Positions 1 to 12,495 of a DNA stretch of 64,000 bases are shown here, piece by piece; the stretch's first letter is position 1, and the number at the start of each line of letters is the position of its first letter. The notes under the pieces are model-generated. The model searched no databases. It was not told the DNA's origin and saw nothing but the letters and a program-made list of their open reading frames with translations. The DNA comes from Numida meleagris. Lineage: Eukaryota > Chordata > Aves > Galliformes > Numididae. The stretch covers positions 61,000,453 through 61,064,452 of the forward strand of contig NC_034413.1 of assembly GCF_002078875.1 (NCBI RefSeq). The letters run 5' to 3'. Position numbers and translations under genes: made by a program.

Positions 1-203
1 TCGGCAGTAGGAGCCGGAAAGTGAGGAACCGCGTAGCTTTGGGGCAAAGCGCTCATCAAGGCCTCCTTTATGCTCCTCATCTCTAATCATTTCCAGGGGG
101 TTAAAGATCCGTGATCTCACTTCCTCCACATCAGGACCAACAAACAGCAGTTTAATAGCATCCACCACCACCCAGAGCAGCTCAAGCTGGTTCAGGTGTC
201 CAG
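1..203 (-). CDS. Partial coding exon of an unidentified minus-strand gene
   Basis: Read on the minus strand, one frame is open for all 203 bases and runs off the window edge. After two bases completing a split codon it encodes 67 residues beginning GHLNQLELLWVVVDAIKLLF, followed by an acidic, helix-prone part (GPDVEEVRSRIFNPLEMIRD) and then GGLDERFAPKLRGSSLSG. Codon choice is coding-like (CTG, GTG and GAG rich, with CpG codons such as CGC and CGG kept). Just upstream, the minus strand has a pyrimidine-rich stretch ending CTCTCTGCAG at 204-213, a good 3' splice site; a stop lies in frame beyond it, so the exon should begin at 203. No 5' splice site is visible before position 1. I do not recognise the family: it looks like a soluble helical region with no catalytic motif. 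The exon call is fairly secure, the function unknown. Confidence 0.6.
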
Positions 204-1355
204 CTGCAGAGAGCGCAGAGCTTCACAGGAAATGTTCGCCGGCACACACAGCTGTGTTCAGGCTTTCAGGCATGCCTAAGACAAGGAGAAAAGAGGCCCT
301 CTGCCATTTGGGATGGTGGTCCCTGCGCCCTACTGACACGCTGCTCTGCAACAGGTTCCTGAGAGTATAGGAGCAGGACAGGGATTAGTCAGCTGCACAA
401 ATGCTGGTGTGCCAAATTGCGAGAGCCGGCTATAAGGGCCCGATCCAAAGGCTCTTCAAGTCATTGGCAGTTTTCCACTGAGCTTGATGACTTTTGGATC
501 AGCTTCTGAAGATGTGGCAAACCTGGTAATACTTGAGTCTTCATCTCCTCAAAACCAGCTGCTCCCTGCCTCGCCCTTATCCTGTGTGTTTTGGTGGGAA
601 GAAGTATGTAAACACTGAGCTGACACTTCCCTGTATGAAGAACAGGACTTGTTTCTTCATCCCACTGGAGGCCACTCACAGCTCCCTTCTTCAGCAGCTG
701 CCATGGCTTTATGCACACAGCACACACCATGCGAGCAGAGAGGTTAATTGCTTGTGCCTGGAATTGCAAGGCCATTGCTAGGTGCAAGGAGCATGGCTAA
801 ACACTTTGCTACTCAAGAACATCCCTTCTGGAATAATTATCTGCATGACTGCCTAGAGGATCAAGGATTCCTCCTGCAAAAAAAGGATATCTCCACATAT
901 ACAAATTACCCATATTCCTAATTGTGCTATCTTTGAATACCAGTGAGGCTGCAAGAGCAAAAAGCTCAGCTTACATTACTCATCCGAATCTTTCTCCGGA
1001 GTTTTGGGCAGAGCTTGCAGCCCAACACGAATCCACACCACTAGCTGCAAAGTCATTACCTGCACTGAAGCTGGAGACTTGAGAGCCAATTCAGGCATGT
1101 CCGTGTGAGCCCCTTTCATTCTCTGAGTAGCAGTGTTGTCACATATTGAGTGTCCATACCTGGATTTAGTCTGGAATAGCTCCTCCTGACTAGTGCTGGC
1201 TATCGTCACTGGTTATGCTACCACATAGTAACACAAATCTCCTGCCAAAAGGGGAAGATCGCACAGAAAAGCTTCAGAGATCATAAAGAGACCTTAAGGG
1301 AGGAAGACAGGGAAGTTAAACAAAAAGGAAGATCCAGAGACTACATTCCAGAAAA

Positions 1356-1549
1356 TACAACCTGAACCAGATGCGCAACTCAAAGCCCCTGAAAAATAAG
1401 CTGATTCAGCAGGTACGGGCCCGTGTAATGAAGTAAAGCACTCATAGAGCACTGAGGGCCTGCCAAACTCAATGGGCATAAGTAAATACCTGTTCTGCAG
1501 CTATTCAGACCTATTTCTGTGCAGCATTAACTTGACCACACGTTGAGTG
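1356..1549 (+). repeat. Unclassified dispersed repeat, copy 1
   Basis: This segment is clearly homologous, in the same orientation, to 15924-16142. Shared blocks in order are AAAGCCCC, (A)GCTGATTCAGCA, GTGTAA/GCGTAA, GGCATAAGTAAATACCTG against GGACATAAATAAATACCTG, CTGCAG/CTGCTG, and TTGACCACACGTTGAGT against CTGACCACACGTGGAGT. Divergence is high, so the copies are old. I see no CR1 tail, no terminal inverted repeats and no coding. It may be an old LTR or SINE fragment. Confidence 0.55.
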
Positions 1550-4500
1550 CTTCCCTTATTGCCTCAAGATGGTCTCTAAAAGTTCTCTTAACCCAGCTTA
1601 CTACTTCATGGCTCGTTTAACTCCTGTGTGTGTCAGCATTCACGGGGAGGCCCAAATGACAGTGATGATTTCTCTAACTGTACAGTCTTCTCTCCTTTCA
1701 GCTTGCTTAGCTTTGGCACAGGGTAAACAATGTTCAGCAACTGGCAGATCCTCCAGTTTGCCAGTGCTCAAGTGCCTAGATCTTTTCCAGTCTACCCCCT
1801 AGCCTGGAGGACTCTCAGGATGCTCAGTGTTGAATCCCAACAAATGACCAACAGATGTAAATCACCAGGTAACATAAAGTCAAGTCACAGGCTGTCTTCT
1901 TGGTACACACTGATTAAATGACCTCTTGTCAGAATTTAACCTGTCATCTTAAATCTATTCACTTGTCAAGGCCTGCGAAGTTAGACCATCCTCTGCATCA
2001 TTTATCCTCAGTATTCACAGCATTTTTGACGAAGCAGACGTTTGCCTGCTAAGAGTGATGTCAATGTATCCTTTCTGTAGGGGTTACTGAGCAGAACCCA
2101 CAAGGAACAAAGCAAGCAAGGTTGCAACCAAAGATCAGAAGGCTAATGACTACACATCCTATCACGTGGCTTCTGAAACACAGCAAGTGTGGACACTTCC
2201 GAGGATGCATAAAAGTTACTGTCAACTGACAGCATTATCTTCATTAGGCCAACAATGAATCATATTTTAATATCAACCTCATTTTAAATTTTAGTTCTCT
2301 GTTGTAGGTCACACCACAGGTTAGTGTAATAGTCTTTGAAAATGTTTCACTCCTATTCCCTGCTGAGATGTAAAAAAAAAGCCTCCACAACACAAAAACA
2401 CCCCACAATTCAGCAAAATTGTCAGGGGAAAGAGAAATCTTTTGATCTGCAGGCAGAGCTAAGCAAACAAATGTGTCAGCACTCAGAGCTCAACTTTACT
2501 CAGGAGGCCAGAAAACTCTAGCTGGCTTTACCCCAAAAATCCTCCTACACATGCATATCACCCTGCTGTCTTGTCTTCCCATCACCACCTCCACCTCATT
2601 ACTGGTATTCTCTCATTCGTTAACCTGAGCTGTTGAAATCTTTAATTGTACACTAAATATGCCCTAATCCCAACCGCTGCAATATCTAGCTTCACTGCCT
2701 TCCTGAATCTCTGATCTCTGTTCACAGTTATGAGGAATTAGAAAGTTAATGGCATAGCACAAACCATTCTACAAAACAGGTCAACTCTACACCATGCCCA
2801 AACCAGCAGTTTCCTCCTCTCTTCTCTCAATATCTAAATCCAGTTGTTTCACCCAGTTTACCATCTTACCCAACACTCACCACCCCTCCTACTCCTGCCT
2901 TCTTTTTTATCAGCCTTCACCTTCCAGTCATATTTCTACCTCATTTCTTGCCCACTCATTCAATTATTTTAGTCTTGGCCACCTACAAAATTCCTTCCAA
3001 GATGAGAGAAATAAGGAGCTAACCCACCAGCAGTGTGAGTGTCACCATAATAGATGGCTGTGGATAACAATTTCCTTTCAATGAGATCCAAAAAGCACAA
3101 GAGTTGCTCTCTCCAACCTGTCCAAGAGCACATGGATAGGAAATGACTAGAAGAAAAAAGAGTAAGGCTTTTTCCGTATTGGTATCAAGAGGGAGGAAGG
3201 AGTTGCATCTCTCAAATTCCAAGAAAAGGAAGGAGTTGGAAGAAAAGGCTTTGCACTTTTTATTCTGAAGGGGAAAATGAACTGAAGACCCAGGTCACGT
3301 ATTCAAACAGCCACAAGAATCACAGTAATCACAGTAACCAAATAGTTACCATTTAAAATGATGTCAAATCTAGATGATTTTATGCTTCTCCTACACTTCC
3401 TCCCTGAACTGACCTTCCTGAACTTCTTCCATCCCAAGAGAGAAATGTCATTTGCAGATGTAGGCAAGGCTCCAAGTACCCAACACTGCTAACTTTGGAG
3501 TCCTCTCTGTCATGGGCAAATCGTGAAACCATTCAGTGTCTCAGGTCTTGAAACCGTTAAACGGGTTTAGTGTTACGAACCAGTCCATCCATGCCTCATT
3601 ATCCAGAAGGCATGCAATGTGCAGGATGCACTGTTGCTAATGCATACCAAGCATCTTTACTGTTTGTTCCCTAAATTTTGATCATTTCTTCAAAACAAGT
3701 GTAGCTTAATTGTTTCAATATGGAGAAAAAAGAACTTAGTCCAAACCTAATTTTTGCAAAAGTACAATTATGACTGTTTGTTTGTTTACTTTTTTATTAT
3801 TAATATGGAGCAGCTGGCAAAACACACTAGTCTGTCAGAAAGAACACAGGGATTCAATCCCAAATAAAGAAAACAACAGATAATAAGCATGAACTAATGC
3901 TCGCTCTCAGTAAGGGACAATGTGCTGTTATGCTATCCTGCTGGTCCCCCAAGGAAGGAGTTTGAAGGACTAAGAGTCACATTCCTGCTTCTTCACATTT
4001 CTACAGCTCTTCCACATTTCTGCTCCATAGAGGCCAGTCTTGCACCATTCTCTCTTTTACTTGGGTTCTTCTCACCTATTTGCACATAGTGAAGGGCAGG
4101 CAGGAGTTCAGTCAAGAATCTACCCCAGGGCAGAGCCAGACAGCACTCGGTGAGTCCGCAAGCATTTGTCAGAGGGATTGGGAAAGCTATAGAACATGAG
4201 AGAGGCCCTTTCCCCTTCAACGTGATCCCTGTTGCTCAGAGCCGCACAAGAACACAAATCTCAGTTACTGTGCAGCATCAGAGACCCAACACCAGGGATG
4301 GCTGCTCACTGCAAACATGACAAAGCAGCAGACCAAGAGGAGATGCCACAGTGCTGTGTGAACGGAGAATATGGATGCGTGGCTGTGAGTCAGAAGCGAG
4401 TATGTCTGACGTGTCTGAGTTCAACAGGACCAAAGGTGTGTGTCAGACTGCATGGAAGGGATGGAACTAGCTTTCTGCAGCAGGCTATCAACAAGGGCAA

Positions 4501-7500
4501 ACGCTGCGCCGTACCCCACCACACCTTGTGAAACCAAGCTAACCAGGGCCATGTGCAGCCCCAGTGCCAGCTCACCCAGAGCTCTCGTTTGCTTAGGATG
4601 TTGCAGAGTGTTTAAGTATCATGATCCATTGCATACTGAGACAAGCCCTGCAGCTGTCATGCAATCTCCCTCTCTAAGAACGATAAGGTGAGTGCTCATG
4701 CATCACTTGTACCTTCCTATGACACCCTGATCGGTATAATCCCTCTTTTCAGACAGGAGCAAGCTGCATCTTGGCTCCTACAGCCGTTACGGTCTGATGG
4801 AAAAAAGCACTCCTTTGTCATTGTTCAAACCATCTCCTCCGCATCTGCAGGCAGACTTTTTTTCACTATCTTTACAGTTATACGTCTGCACCAGACACGT
4901 GTGCCAACAGAGATGGTGCAAGATTCAAGGCAATTGTTTTCATGATGAGAACACAGGAAACTGAGAGAGGGCAGGGAAAACGTGACTGAACTCCCCTCAG
5001 GTTTCATTTGCAGGTCCTCAGATCAGCCACGGAAGAAGATGGGTATGATTTTGATGAACATCCTGAAGTAGAAGCTGACCCTGTTTGCCAGCTCACCAGA
5101 GGCTGAATTGGAAAATCTGAGTCAAACACAGAATTTGTACTTTTTAGCTAGTTGGACGTATGAGGACTACAGTTTCCTGTGGATATAGGTCCCATCGTGA
5201 GTCGGTGACATCAGTGAATCAGAGCAGAGGCTGTAAAATCCTTTAAGAGTTTTGAAATGAACCTCTCCTCATAACGATCAGTGTTTTTAAATTGGAAGCT
5301 GGCTAATAATAGTACGGGATTATCAAAGACCAGAGATCGCCAATGACCTCCACCTCTTATATTAATGTGCTGTAAAACAGAACAATCCCCATGCATAAAA
5401 TACAAATCTGAATTTTGCAGCTCAAGCACTTCCATTAAAAACATTGTAAGGATTGCCCAGTGCTAGTAAAATGGAAAGGATGGGTGATATATGAAAAAGT
5501 GGGGTTTTAAGCCAAAGCACAAGAGTTCTTCAGGATTTCATCTGCACCTCCCAAAGCTAGAAATTATCAGAAAAAAACCTCTAACTCAAGTCTACTGGGC
5601 ATTACAGATCAGAAACTTTCATCCAGCTGCTCCTATATTAAGCTGAGGAATGCGCTGGATTTCTGAACCACTTGATTCAGCCATGTTAGAAGAACAAGTT
5701 GATCAGCTGGACCTATGGTAGTAGAACTTGCTGGGAACAAAATTATATACTAGGGTTTATATTTACAGCCTTGATATGTCAGTTCTGTGCACCTTGACTG
5801 CAGCCTTCCCCAGCACGTAAGTACACACTTGGTTCCAGTTCCACAAGCACGCTGACTTCAAGGTAAACATATATTAAGTGCTTGACCAAGCTGGGGCTAT
5901 TCCTGATTTTCCAGGGTGAGCCCTGCATGATTAAACAAGAATACTTCTTACGAGAGTGCTACTACTAAACTGAACTTTATTAAAACATAATCACGTCCTT
6001 GAATGGAAGGTTTTAGGAGAACATGATATATTAACATTCACCAGAAGCAGATGTGCTAAATAAATGAAGTCTGCCATGCCACAGACTCTCAGCCTTACCC
6101 CGTTAGGAAACTGTGCAAAGTAAACTCTGAAAGTGTTTTTGTATGCACTGAAGCCCAGAAGAAGAAGAAAAGCACTTTGCTTTGCTTGTCACTCTGTTTG
6201 CTGTCATCAAAGTACTGCCACCTGGGACCTGAAAGGAGGCAGCCCACTTCTATGTCCTGGAGCCAGCCACTGGGCCAGAGGAAGGACCAAGCCCATGCTG
6301 CTGCCAGCTTCCACTGAACCAGTACTACCCCTGGAAAACATAAATAAGCTGCTCTGCTGCTGAGCAGGGTTTTTCATGGCTTTGGTCTATGTATCCTCCT
6401 TTGGTGACCTGAGTAGCTGAGCACACCTCGCCTCCTGAAACTCCACCACAGTCTTCCCTTTCTCTCCTGACTGCCAGCAATTCACTCTGTCTAAAGCATC
6501 TTGTGAATGAAGGGCGCTCTTCCAAGACCCCTCTTCTCCTTAAGGCCTCAAGGAACAGCACACTGAATCATTTCTTCAATCAAACCTCATTGCACTCGTG
6601 TGTGAAATGCCTGGACATCATTAATGGAGAAGTGTCAAAGAACTAGCATCATTATTGTTATAATTATTCTTATGGAATGAAAAATATATTGACAACTGTT
6701 GGGTGTAATTTTCGGAAGTTCTGCCTGAGAGCAAATTAATTCTCCAACCACTGTATATTTATGGCTTTACTAGTCATAATTTTCAAACAAATTCTAAATC
6801 AACCCTAAGGAAGAAAATATCAGCTTCATTTGCCACAGTTCCATTTTTCAAGATTAAAAAGGAAATTGCCGCAAGGCTTGCTTAATGGAAACAAAACCTA
6901 AACCAAACTGCTTGGAAGGTCAAGCATTCTGCAGCATCCCAATCTCATACACAGGATGCCACCAGTTACGAGTTAACACTCCATCATCTGTTACATTTGG
7001 ACTTCTCGCGTGGAGATTCAAGCGCAGCAGGGCTATGAGCTAGAAGTCAGTTCTCCTATAATGTATTTTGCCTTCCCTTTAACGTTTAGCCAGGTATACT
7101 TCTCAGACTTCCCACAACCCCAACCACTGTGAACTAAAGCTTTGATTTGGATTTTCAAAATCTCACTTGTTCAAGAAAAGTGTAAATCTTTATCAGAATT
7201 TCCTAGGGGGCTCTCCTAGCTGACTTATGGAGTTGACGGATGCTAATGTGCTTTTTTCCCATCAGTGTACAGTAAAGGGAATAATGTATTAGTGGCCAAA
7301 TCAAAAATAGTGGGGGTGTTTGGTAAAATGTCAGGAACCTTCAAAAGAAATAAATCATTTCTTATTATCCTTCAGCCCACAAGCTTAAAACAGCTTTTGC
7401 TTTCAATACAACAAGCAAATACTTAACTGCTCCCCACAGATCTCAGAGTTCGAGGCTGGCCACATTTCAATAAAATGTTGTTCAAAGAAAGAAAATATTG

Positions 7501-10082
7501 AGAAAATATATAGCAAGCAGCGTTCAAGCAACCTGAATCACATTCATCTGGTAGAAGGCAATAATTACAGTCAGACTGAAGTAAAATCCCAGATTTAAAC
7601 ACTCTCAAACTAATTCACTTTAAAAACCTGGGGCCACAGACAGAGCAACTTGTCTGCATCTAGCAGAGACTGAGGACCAGACAATGGTCAGATGCTGCAT
7701 GCCCAGAACTTGCACCAGCCATGATGATACAGTCTGCAAAGCTGAGATTTGCTGTCCTGAGAAGATCTGAGATATAAGCTACTTAACCAAGTCTACCTCT
7801 CTCCTATGCTTCAGCATAAGATCTTCTGGGGACAAAGAAAAGCTGTAATTATTAAAGCAGAGGAGCACAAATGATGTTGTTTCAGCTTACACAAACTGCC
7901 ATGACCCAGAAAGCGCTGGCAGACAGAATAGAGAAGGACATGGCGAGTCTACCACAGTTCTGCTGGGCACAGTGATCTAATGGATAAAACTAAAGTGAAA
8001 GAAATAATGAGAGAAACTGCAAGTGAAAACCTGCCTACAACTTTCCAGTTAAGATGTGAACATCCAAGTGATTCATATAACACTGACGAGTTTGCAAACT
8101 TTTAAGCACTTCCTTGGTAAACAAGCTGAAAACAAACTCTCCACCCATTACAGACATATAAGCACACGTCAGTCATGGCTCTGGCCTCTTGAAATATCAG
8201 ATCTTATACAGCATTGCCATGGCAGAAGATGTTCCTGGCTTTCCCAAGGGGCATGTTACATAGCAGCTCCAAATGTCTTTAATGAATAACAATTTAATGA
8301 ATAACATAGTTTTCTGTCTAAGAAGCAGCTGTATAATAATGATAGTGTTGAGAAACTTGTTGGCATGGCAAGGGTATAGCCCAGTTGCAAATGCAGGGAG
8401 CTTCTCTTCTTGTAAGATACAAAGACTGAAAAACATGATCATAACTGAAAGGAACTTGAAATATTTTCTCTGGTTTTAGGCTTCCCAGAGTGGTGTATAG
8501 TAGAGCTGGGCTGCAATGATGTACTGTTTAGTTAAGCAGGACTTGTATGCATGCGTGCATGCACTGATAAATATAGAAGGACACACTAAGAATATATATG
8601 ACTTGTTTTACTAATTTCTCAACTCACTGAAAAACAAACAAGCATGCAAAATCCTTCACGCAGCTACCCACTCACAAACAGGTAATAAGATACCATCAAC
8701 AGGCTCCTGGCAAGTAAAAGATCATTTTGTTATTGATCTAACAAGGGAAATCAAACTTCAACAGGATTTCCTATAAGCACAGAGTAGAACAATCTAATTA
8801 TGAAAATTCCAAACTGGGTATGTTATTACTGCTGGTGAACTGTACAGTGAGCATCATTTGTAAGTCCCAGGGAAACCAGGGCACCAGTGCACTAGCTTGG
8901 TGCTGCACAAACAGCCAGGACAGCACTACAGCACAAATCCCTGGCCCAGCCTCACAGCCTCTATGTGGTCACTCAGCCCACAGCCTGTTCCCAGTCCCCA
9001 GCTTACTTTGCAGTGCAAACTTCAAAATTCCTGCCTGATTAAAACAAAACAAATTGGCAGATCTCGAGTGTAGCCATCACTCCTGCAGAGGAGTACTCAT
9101 GTTGACTGCCAAAAATGCCCACCAGTTCCTGAAAATCAGGAATCGGGGCTCCCACATTCCCTGCAGAATGGTTTATCTGAGTGCTGGATCCCATAAACGT
9201 ACCCTCAGTAAACTCAAAGTTTGGTGCTCCTGGCTCATAGGAAGAAAACACTTTTTCTTCTTTCTGTATCTAAAACATCTTCGTTATTGTATTATCTATT
9301 TAAATATCCAACTGAGTTCCAACATGTTTTTAGCTGCAAGGGTTTCTCCTTCCACCCTCCCCAGCTAAACAGACAGCTAAAATAACTTGGCAACTAAAAT
9401 AAAGGTATATTTACCCATTCTACTTGAGCAAGGTTAGAGCCAGTGCCGTATCATGCAGGATTAAAGATTTTGCTAATTTACTTTAATCCATTTAAACCTT
9501 AAAGAACAGATAATGGGAAACAGACAAGAAACCTCTTGCACTTTCCAAACGAAGAGAAAGTCGTTTCCTCCTCTCTAAAGAAGGGTAGCGCTCTTGAAGA
9601 ACCCTGAAAGGTCAGCAAGGAAGCCTTTGACTACTTTCTTCCTGGAAATCCTATCTCAAAGGTCACAAAACCACCGCTAAATTGCCTTTAGCGAAGAGCC
9701 TACCCAGAGACGCATTGCAAGGTGCTTAATTGCCTTGAGCAAGAATGTAACAACAGACGCATGGCAGGGCCTTAAATGGGAACCCAGATCAATACTTCAA
9801 CATTTAGGAAGAAACCACTTTTAGCAAGGAGATTCAGTAGCTGACCATGAGCTTAAGGGTGGGGTGAATGCAGAAACAACAGCAACACCAGCATCATGGT
9901 CTAAGCACCATGCGGGTATGCAGACAGACTAGACAGACAGCAGCATAGCGGTACATACACACTTGTGGAAAATCCATCTGGATAAGAACAAGGGTAATCT
10001 GGTCTTTCAAAGGAACAGTAAAAAGATTGGCCACATTTTTTTGTGGGGGGGTGGCAGGACACTGAAGTAACAAATCTTACTA

Positions 10083-10237
10083 TCACAGAACTATAGAGTC
10101 TTTTGAGTTGGAAGGGACCCTTCAAGGCCATCTGGTCCAACCCGTCTGCAGAGAACAGGGACATCTACAGCTCTATCAGGTGCTCAGAGCCCCATCCAAC
10201 CCAACTTTCATGTTTCCAAGGACAGGGGTTCCACAAA
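10083..10237 (-). mobile_element. CR1: CR1 LINE 3' fragment
   Basis: The plus strand begins ATCACAGAACTATAGAGTC and continues GAGTTGGAAGGGACCC, CATCTGGTCCAACCC and CAGGTGCTCAGAGCCCC, which is the reverse complement of the CR1 3' untranslated end. The element is therefore inserted on the minus strand and 5'-truncated after about 155 bases. It lies in the presumed intron between the exon candidates at 1-203 and 10765-10845. It resembles the older element at the right edge (CAGGTGCTCA, TACAGCTC), so the two are probably the same subfamily. Confidence 0.85.
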
Positions 10238-10764
10238 GGCCCTTTCTTGCATACTTAAGACCTTGTCAAGCTGAGCGTCCAGGTGAAAGACAGAAAAACT
10301 ACTGGCTGAGGTGATAAATACATCCCCCAAAAAAGTCAACAAACAACACGGCAGCCACGTGCTGCAATTCTGAAACGATTTACTTCTCCTGAATTCAGAT
10401 ATGTCCAAATTCTCTATCACTTTTCACTCATGTCTCTAGATCCAGCCAGCTGTGAGAGGTACATAAACACGAGACACGGTTTCAATGTAGCACAAGATCT
10501 CAGGGAGACTACAGCAGAACTGGAAGCAGAGATTCTTTGACCAGTAGTCCCAGACTGCCCAGAGTAAGTGACTGCTATGAAACCTCAGAGGTAAACCCTG
10601 CAAAGCTTCAAAGTGAATGCAATTCGTCAGGCCACTTGCACTGACCTGTGGATAGCAGGTGTAAGGAAAACAACATAGACTAAACCCTTCTCCATAACAA
10701 CACCAGGAAGGACTTCAAAATGGATCAGCCTACTGGAACTTAAAACAGAAATAGAAGCTCTTAC

Positions 10765-10845
10765 CTTCAAAAGCAATTGTGGGGTGTTCTTTCCTGACAC
10801 ACTGCTGATGTTCAGCTTCAGAGTATTCAGGTACATTCTGTGATG
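10765..10845 (-). CDS. Candidate internal exon, 81 bp, phase-compatible with the exon at 1-203
   Basis: On the minus strand this stretch lies between a strong 3' splice site (pyrimidine-rich tract ending CATCTCTCAG, 10846-10873) and a strong 5' splice site (GAAG then GTAAGAG). Two frames are open. In the frame that starts with two bases of a split codon it reads SQNVPEYSEAEHQQCVRKEH then PTIAFE and leaves one G. That G plus the CT opening the exon at 1-203 makes GCT (Ala), so the two join in frame. The length is a multiple of three, so it could be skipped without a frameshift. The hydrophilic, charged peptide looks natural but I do not recognise it. The other open frame (HHRMYLNTLKLN...) does not match the downstream phase. 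If real, the intron between the two is about 10.6 kb. Confidence 0.42.
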
Positions 10846-12433
10846 CTGAGAGATGAAAAGCAAGAAGAAAAAGGCTTGGCAATGACAGGGAAATGGCCTT
10901 TAATCTTGAAACAACCATGACTGAAGGGCAGTTGCAGATCTAGCTTCCAAGGTGGGCCCAGGGAGGATACCTGAAATACAAATAATTCCACTTTCAGAAA
11001 GATTAATGTTTATCCAAAGTGTGTAGCATGGATAGGGGAGGGTGGAATTCCCCTTTCATCCCAACCCCGCTTGCGGTAAGTACACATGAAAATAACCCAC
11101 AAAACAGCATCTAAAAAGCAAATGACCCAATTTATGACTACATTTGAGCTTCTAACTTCAAAGGGAGGAGTAGTGCACAGCTTTCTAGAGACCTGTCTGT
11201 AGCTTTGGGGTATACGTCCTTATACAGTACCCAGTGTGCAATGGGCAGCACTGGCAACATGTCATCACCAGTGCTCCAGCTGTAAATGTGTCCCCAGTGT
11301 GGACACCTCACTCTTCCACTTCATGGGAGGAGTATTTAAATGTTGTGTTGCCCTCAAGAGATCGCTCAGGGTGGGCCAACATCAGAACATGTGCAATTAA
11401 TACTGTTCTAACAGGGTATTTATACATTTTACCACTGCTGCTTCGGATGTCTTGAAACAAGAAAAGCCAATTTAAAGGTGTTGCCAGGAAAGTGCTAATT
11501 AAGGTGTAACATAAAAATTAGAAGAGCTTAATGGGGAGAAGGGTGAGGGGTGAGTCAATTGCCTGTGTTACCACAGGATGCCACAGCCACATGAGCAAAG
11601 GCACAGCTGAGGAGGAGGAGCTCTTCTCTCAGGTAGAGGGGCAAGCCCTGCCTCTCCTACGTGAGCAGTTGGAAACAAGAGAAGCACTACAGCTACGGCT
11701 CTTAAAGCTCCCTGGGGCTACCAGGCCTGAGGCAGGGGATGGAGGATTAATTAGCTCCTGCCACTGCTCCCCAAGATACTGCAGCAGCTTAGGAAAATCT
11801 GCATTGCCAAATTTAATCTTCCTGACGTGCGCATTGTTTTTTTCCTATGTAATTCTGTTCAATTAATGCAAACACGTGTTTTCAAACAAATGGAGTCTTC
11901 TATCACTGAATCTTAACTACTGATAAAGCTGATTCTGATTAAAGTCACATATAATGAGATTTTCAATTCCAGTGGGTGCCATGATTCCTAAAGGTAACAC
12001 AACAGTCAGTGCTTGCAGTGCCCAGTGCCTCTCTGGTTTTGTTTGGAGTCCCCCAAACTCCTCCAGTGAACTGAAGCACACAGAGTGGGATCCAGTAACA
12101 TGAGGCACTGGTAAGCAATGACAGGCTCATGGCAAGGGCAAACTCCAACATGGGGGACAATGCTGTGACATCAAGGAGAAGTTCCTGAAGGTCTTTGGGC
12201 ATCATGGCAGCAACAACAGTGGGAGACAGCGGGTCTGAAAGATAGATCCTGTTTTATTCTTAAGTGTATTTCTCCATGATTTTAAACACCAGCATACAGA
12301 AGTGCATCCATTATGCATATCCTCAGCAGTCGCTACATACCACTGAGTGAAAATAACGTTGGCATTCAGGAGCTGGGGACATTACAGAGATTTGGTTTCC
12401 TAACTGGCAAGAGTGAGAGATTACAGCATTTCA

Positions 12434-12495
12434 CTTTTTTTTCTTTTTTTCCAGCCCTATATACACACCGATTTTATATAGGGCTGTATAAAATC
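12434..12495. other. Polypyrimidine-AG followed by a 12-bp hairpin with an alternative 9-bp pairing
   Basis: T8-C-T7-CCAG (12434-12454) is a strong plus-strand 3' splice-site-like signal. The CAG is inside a perfect 12-bp stem (12452-12463 with 12475-12486, 11-base loop). The right arm of that stem overlaps the left arm of a second stem (12470-12478 with 12487-12495), so only one can form at a time. No convincing open frame follows. Confidence 0.6.

Larger units (their letters stand above)
204..10764. other. Presumed intron or intergenic DNA without a supported gene
   Basis: Apart from the dispersed repeat at 1356-1549 and the CR1 at 10083-10237, this is unique AT-rich sequence. Open frames are short and unrelated to known families. 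A splice-like minus-strand segment near 6100-6148 was considered and rejected on phase. Near 8546-8563 there is a short alternating purine-pyrimidine run (GTATGCATGCGTGCATGC). Confidence 0.5.

Noticed and set aside
1059..1121. Minus-strand 63-base frame between CTACTCAG and CAG/GTAATG
   Set aside because: Ends in phase 0, incompatible with the exon at 1-203, and its acceptor is weak.
6100..6148. Minus-strand exon-like segment with strong acceptor (CTTCTTCTTCTGGGCTTCAG) and donor GGG/GTAAGG
   Set aside because: Its open frames cannot join the candidates at 10765-10845 and 1-203 in phase, and it is only 49 bases long.
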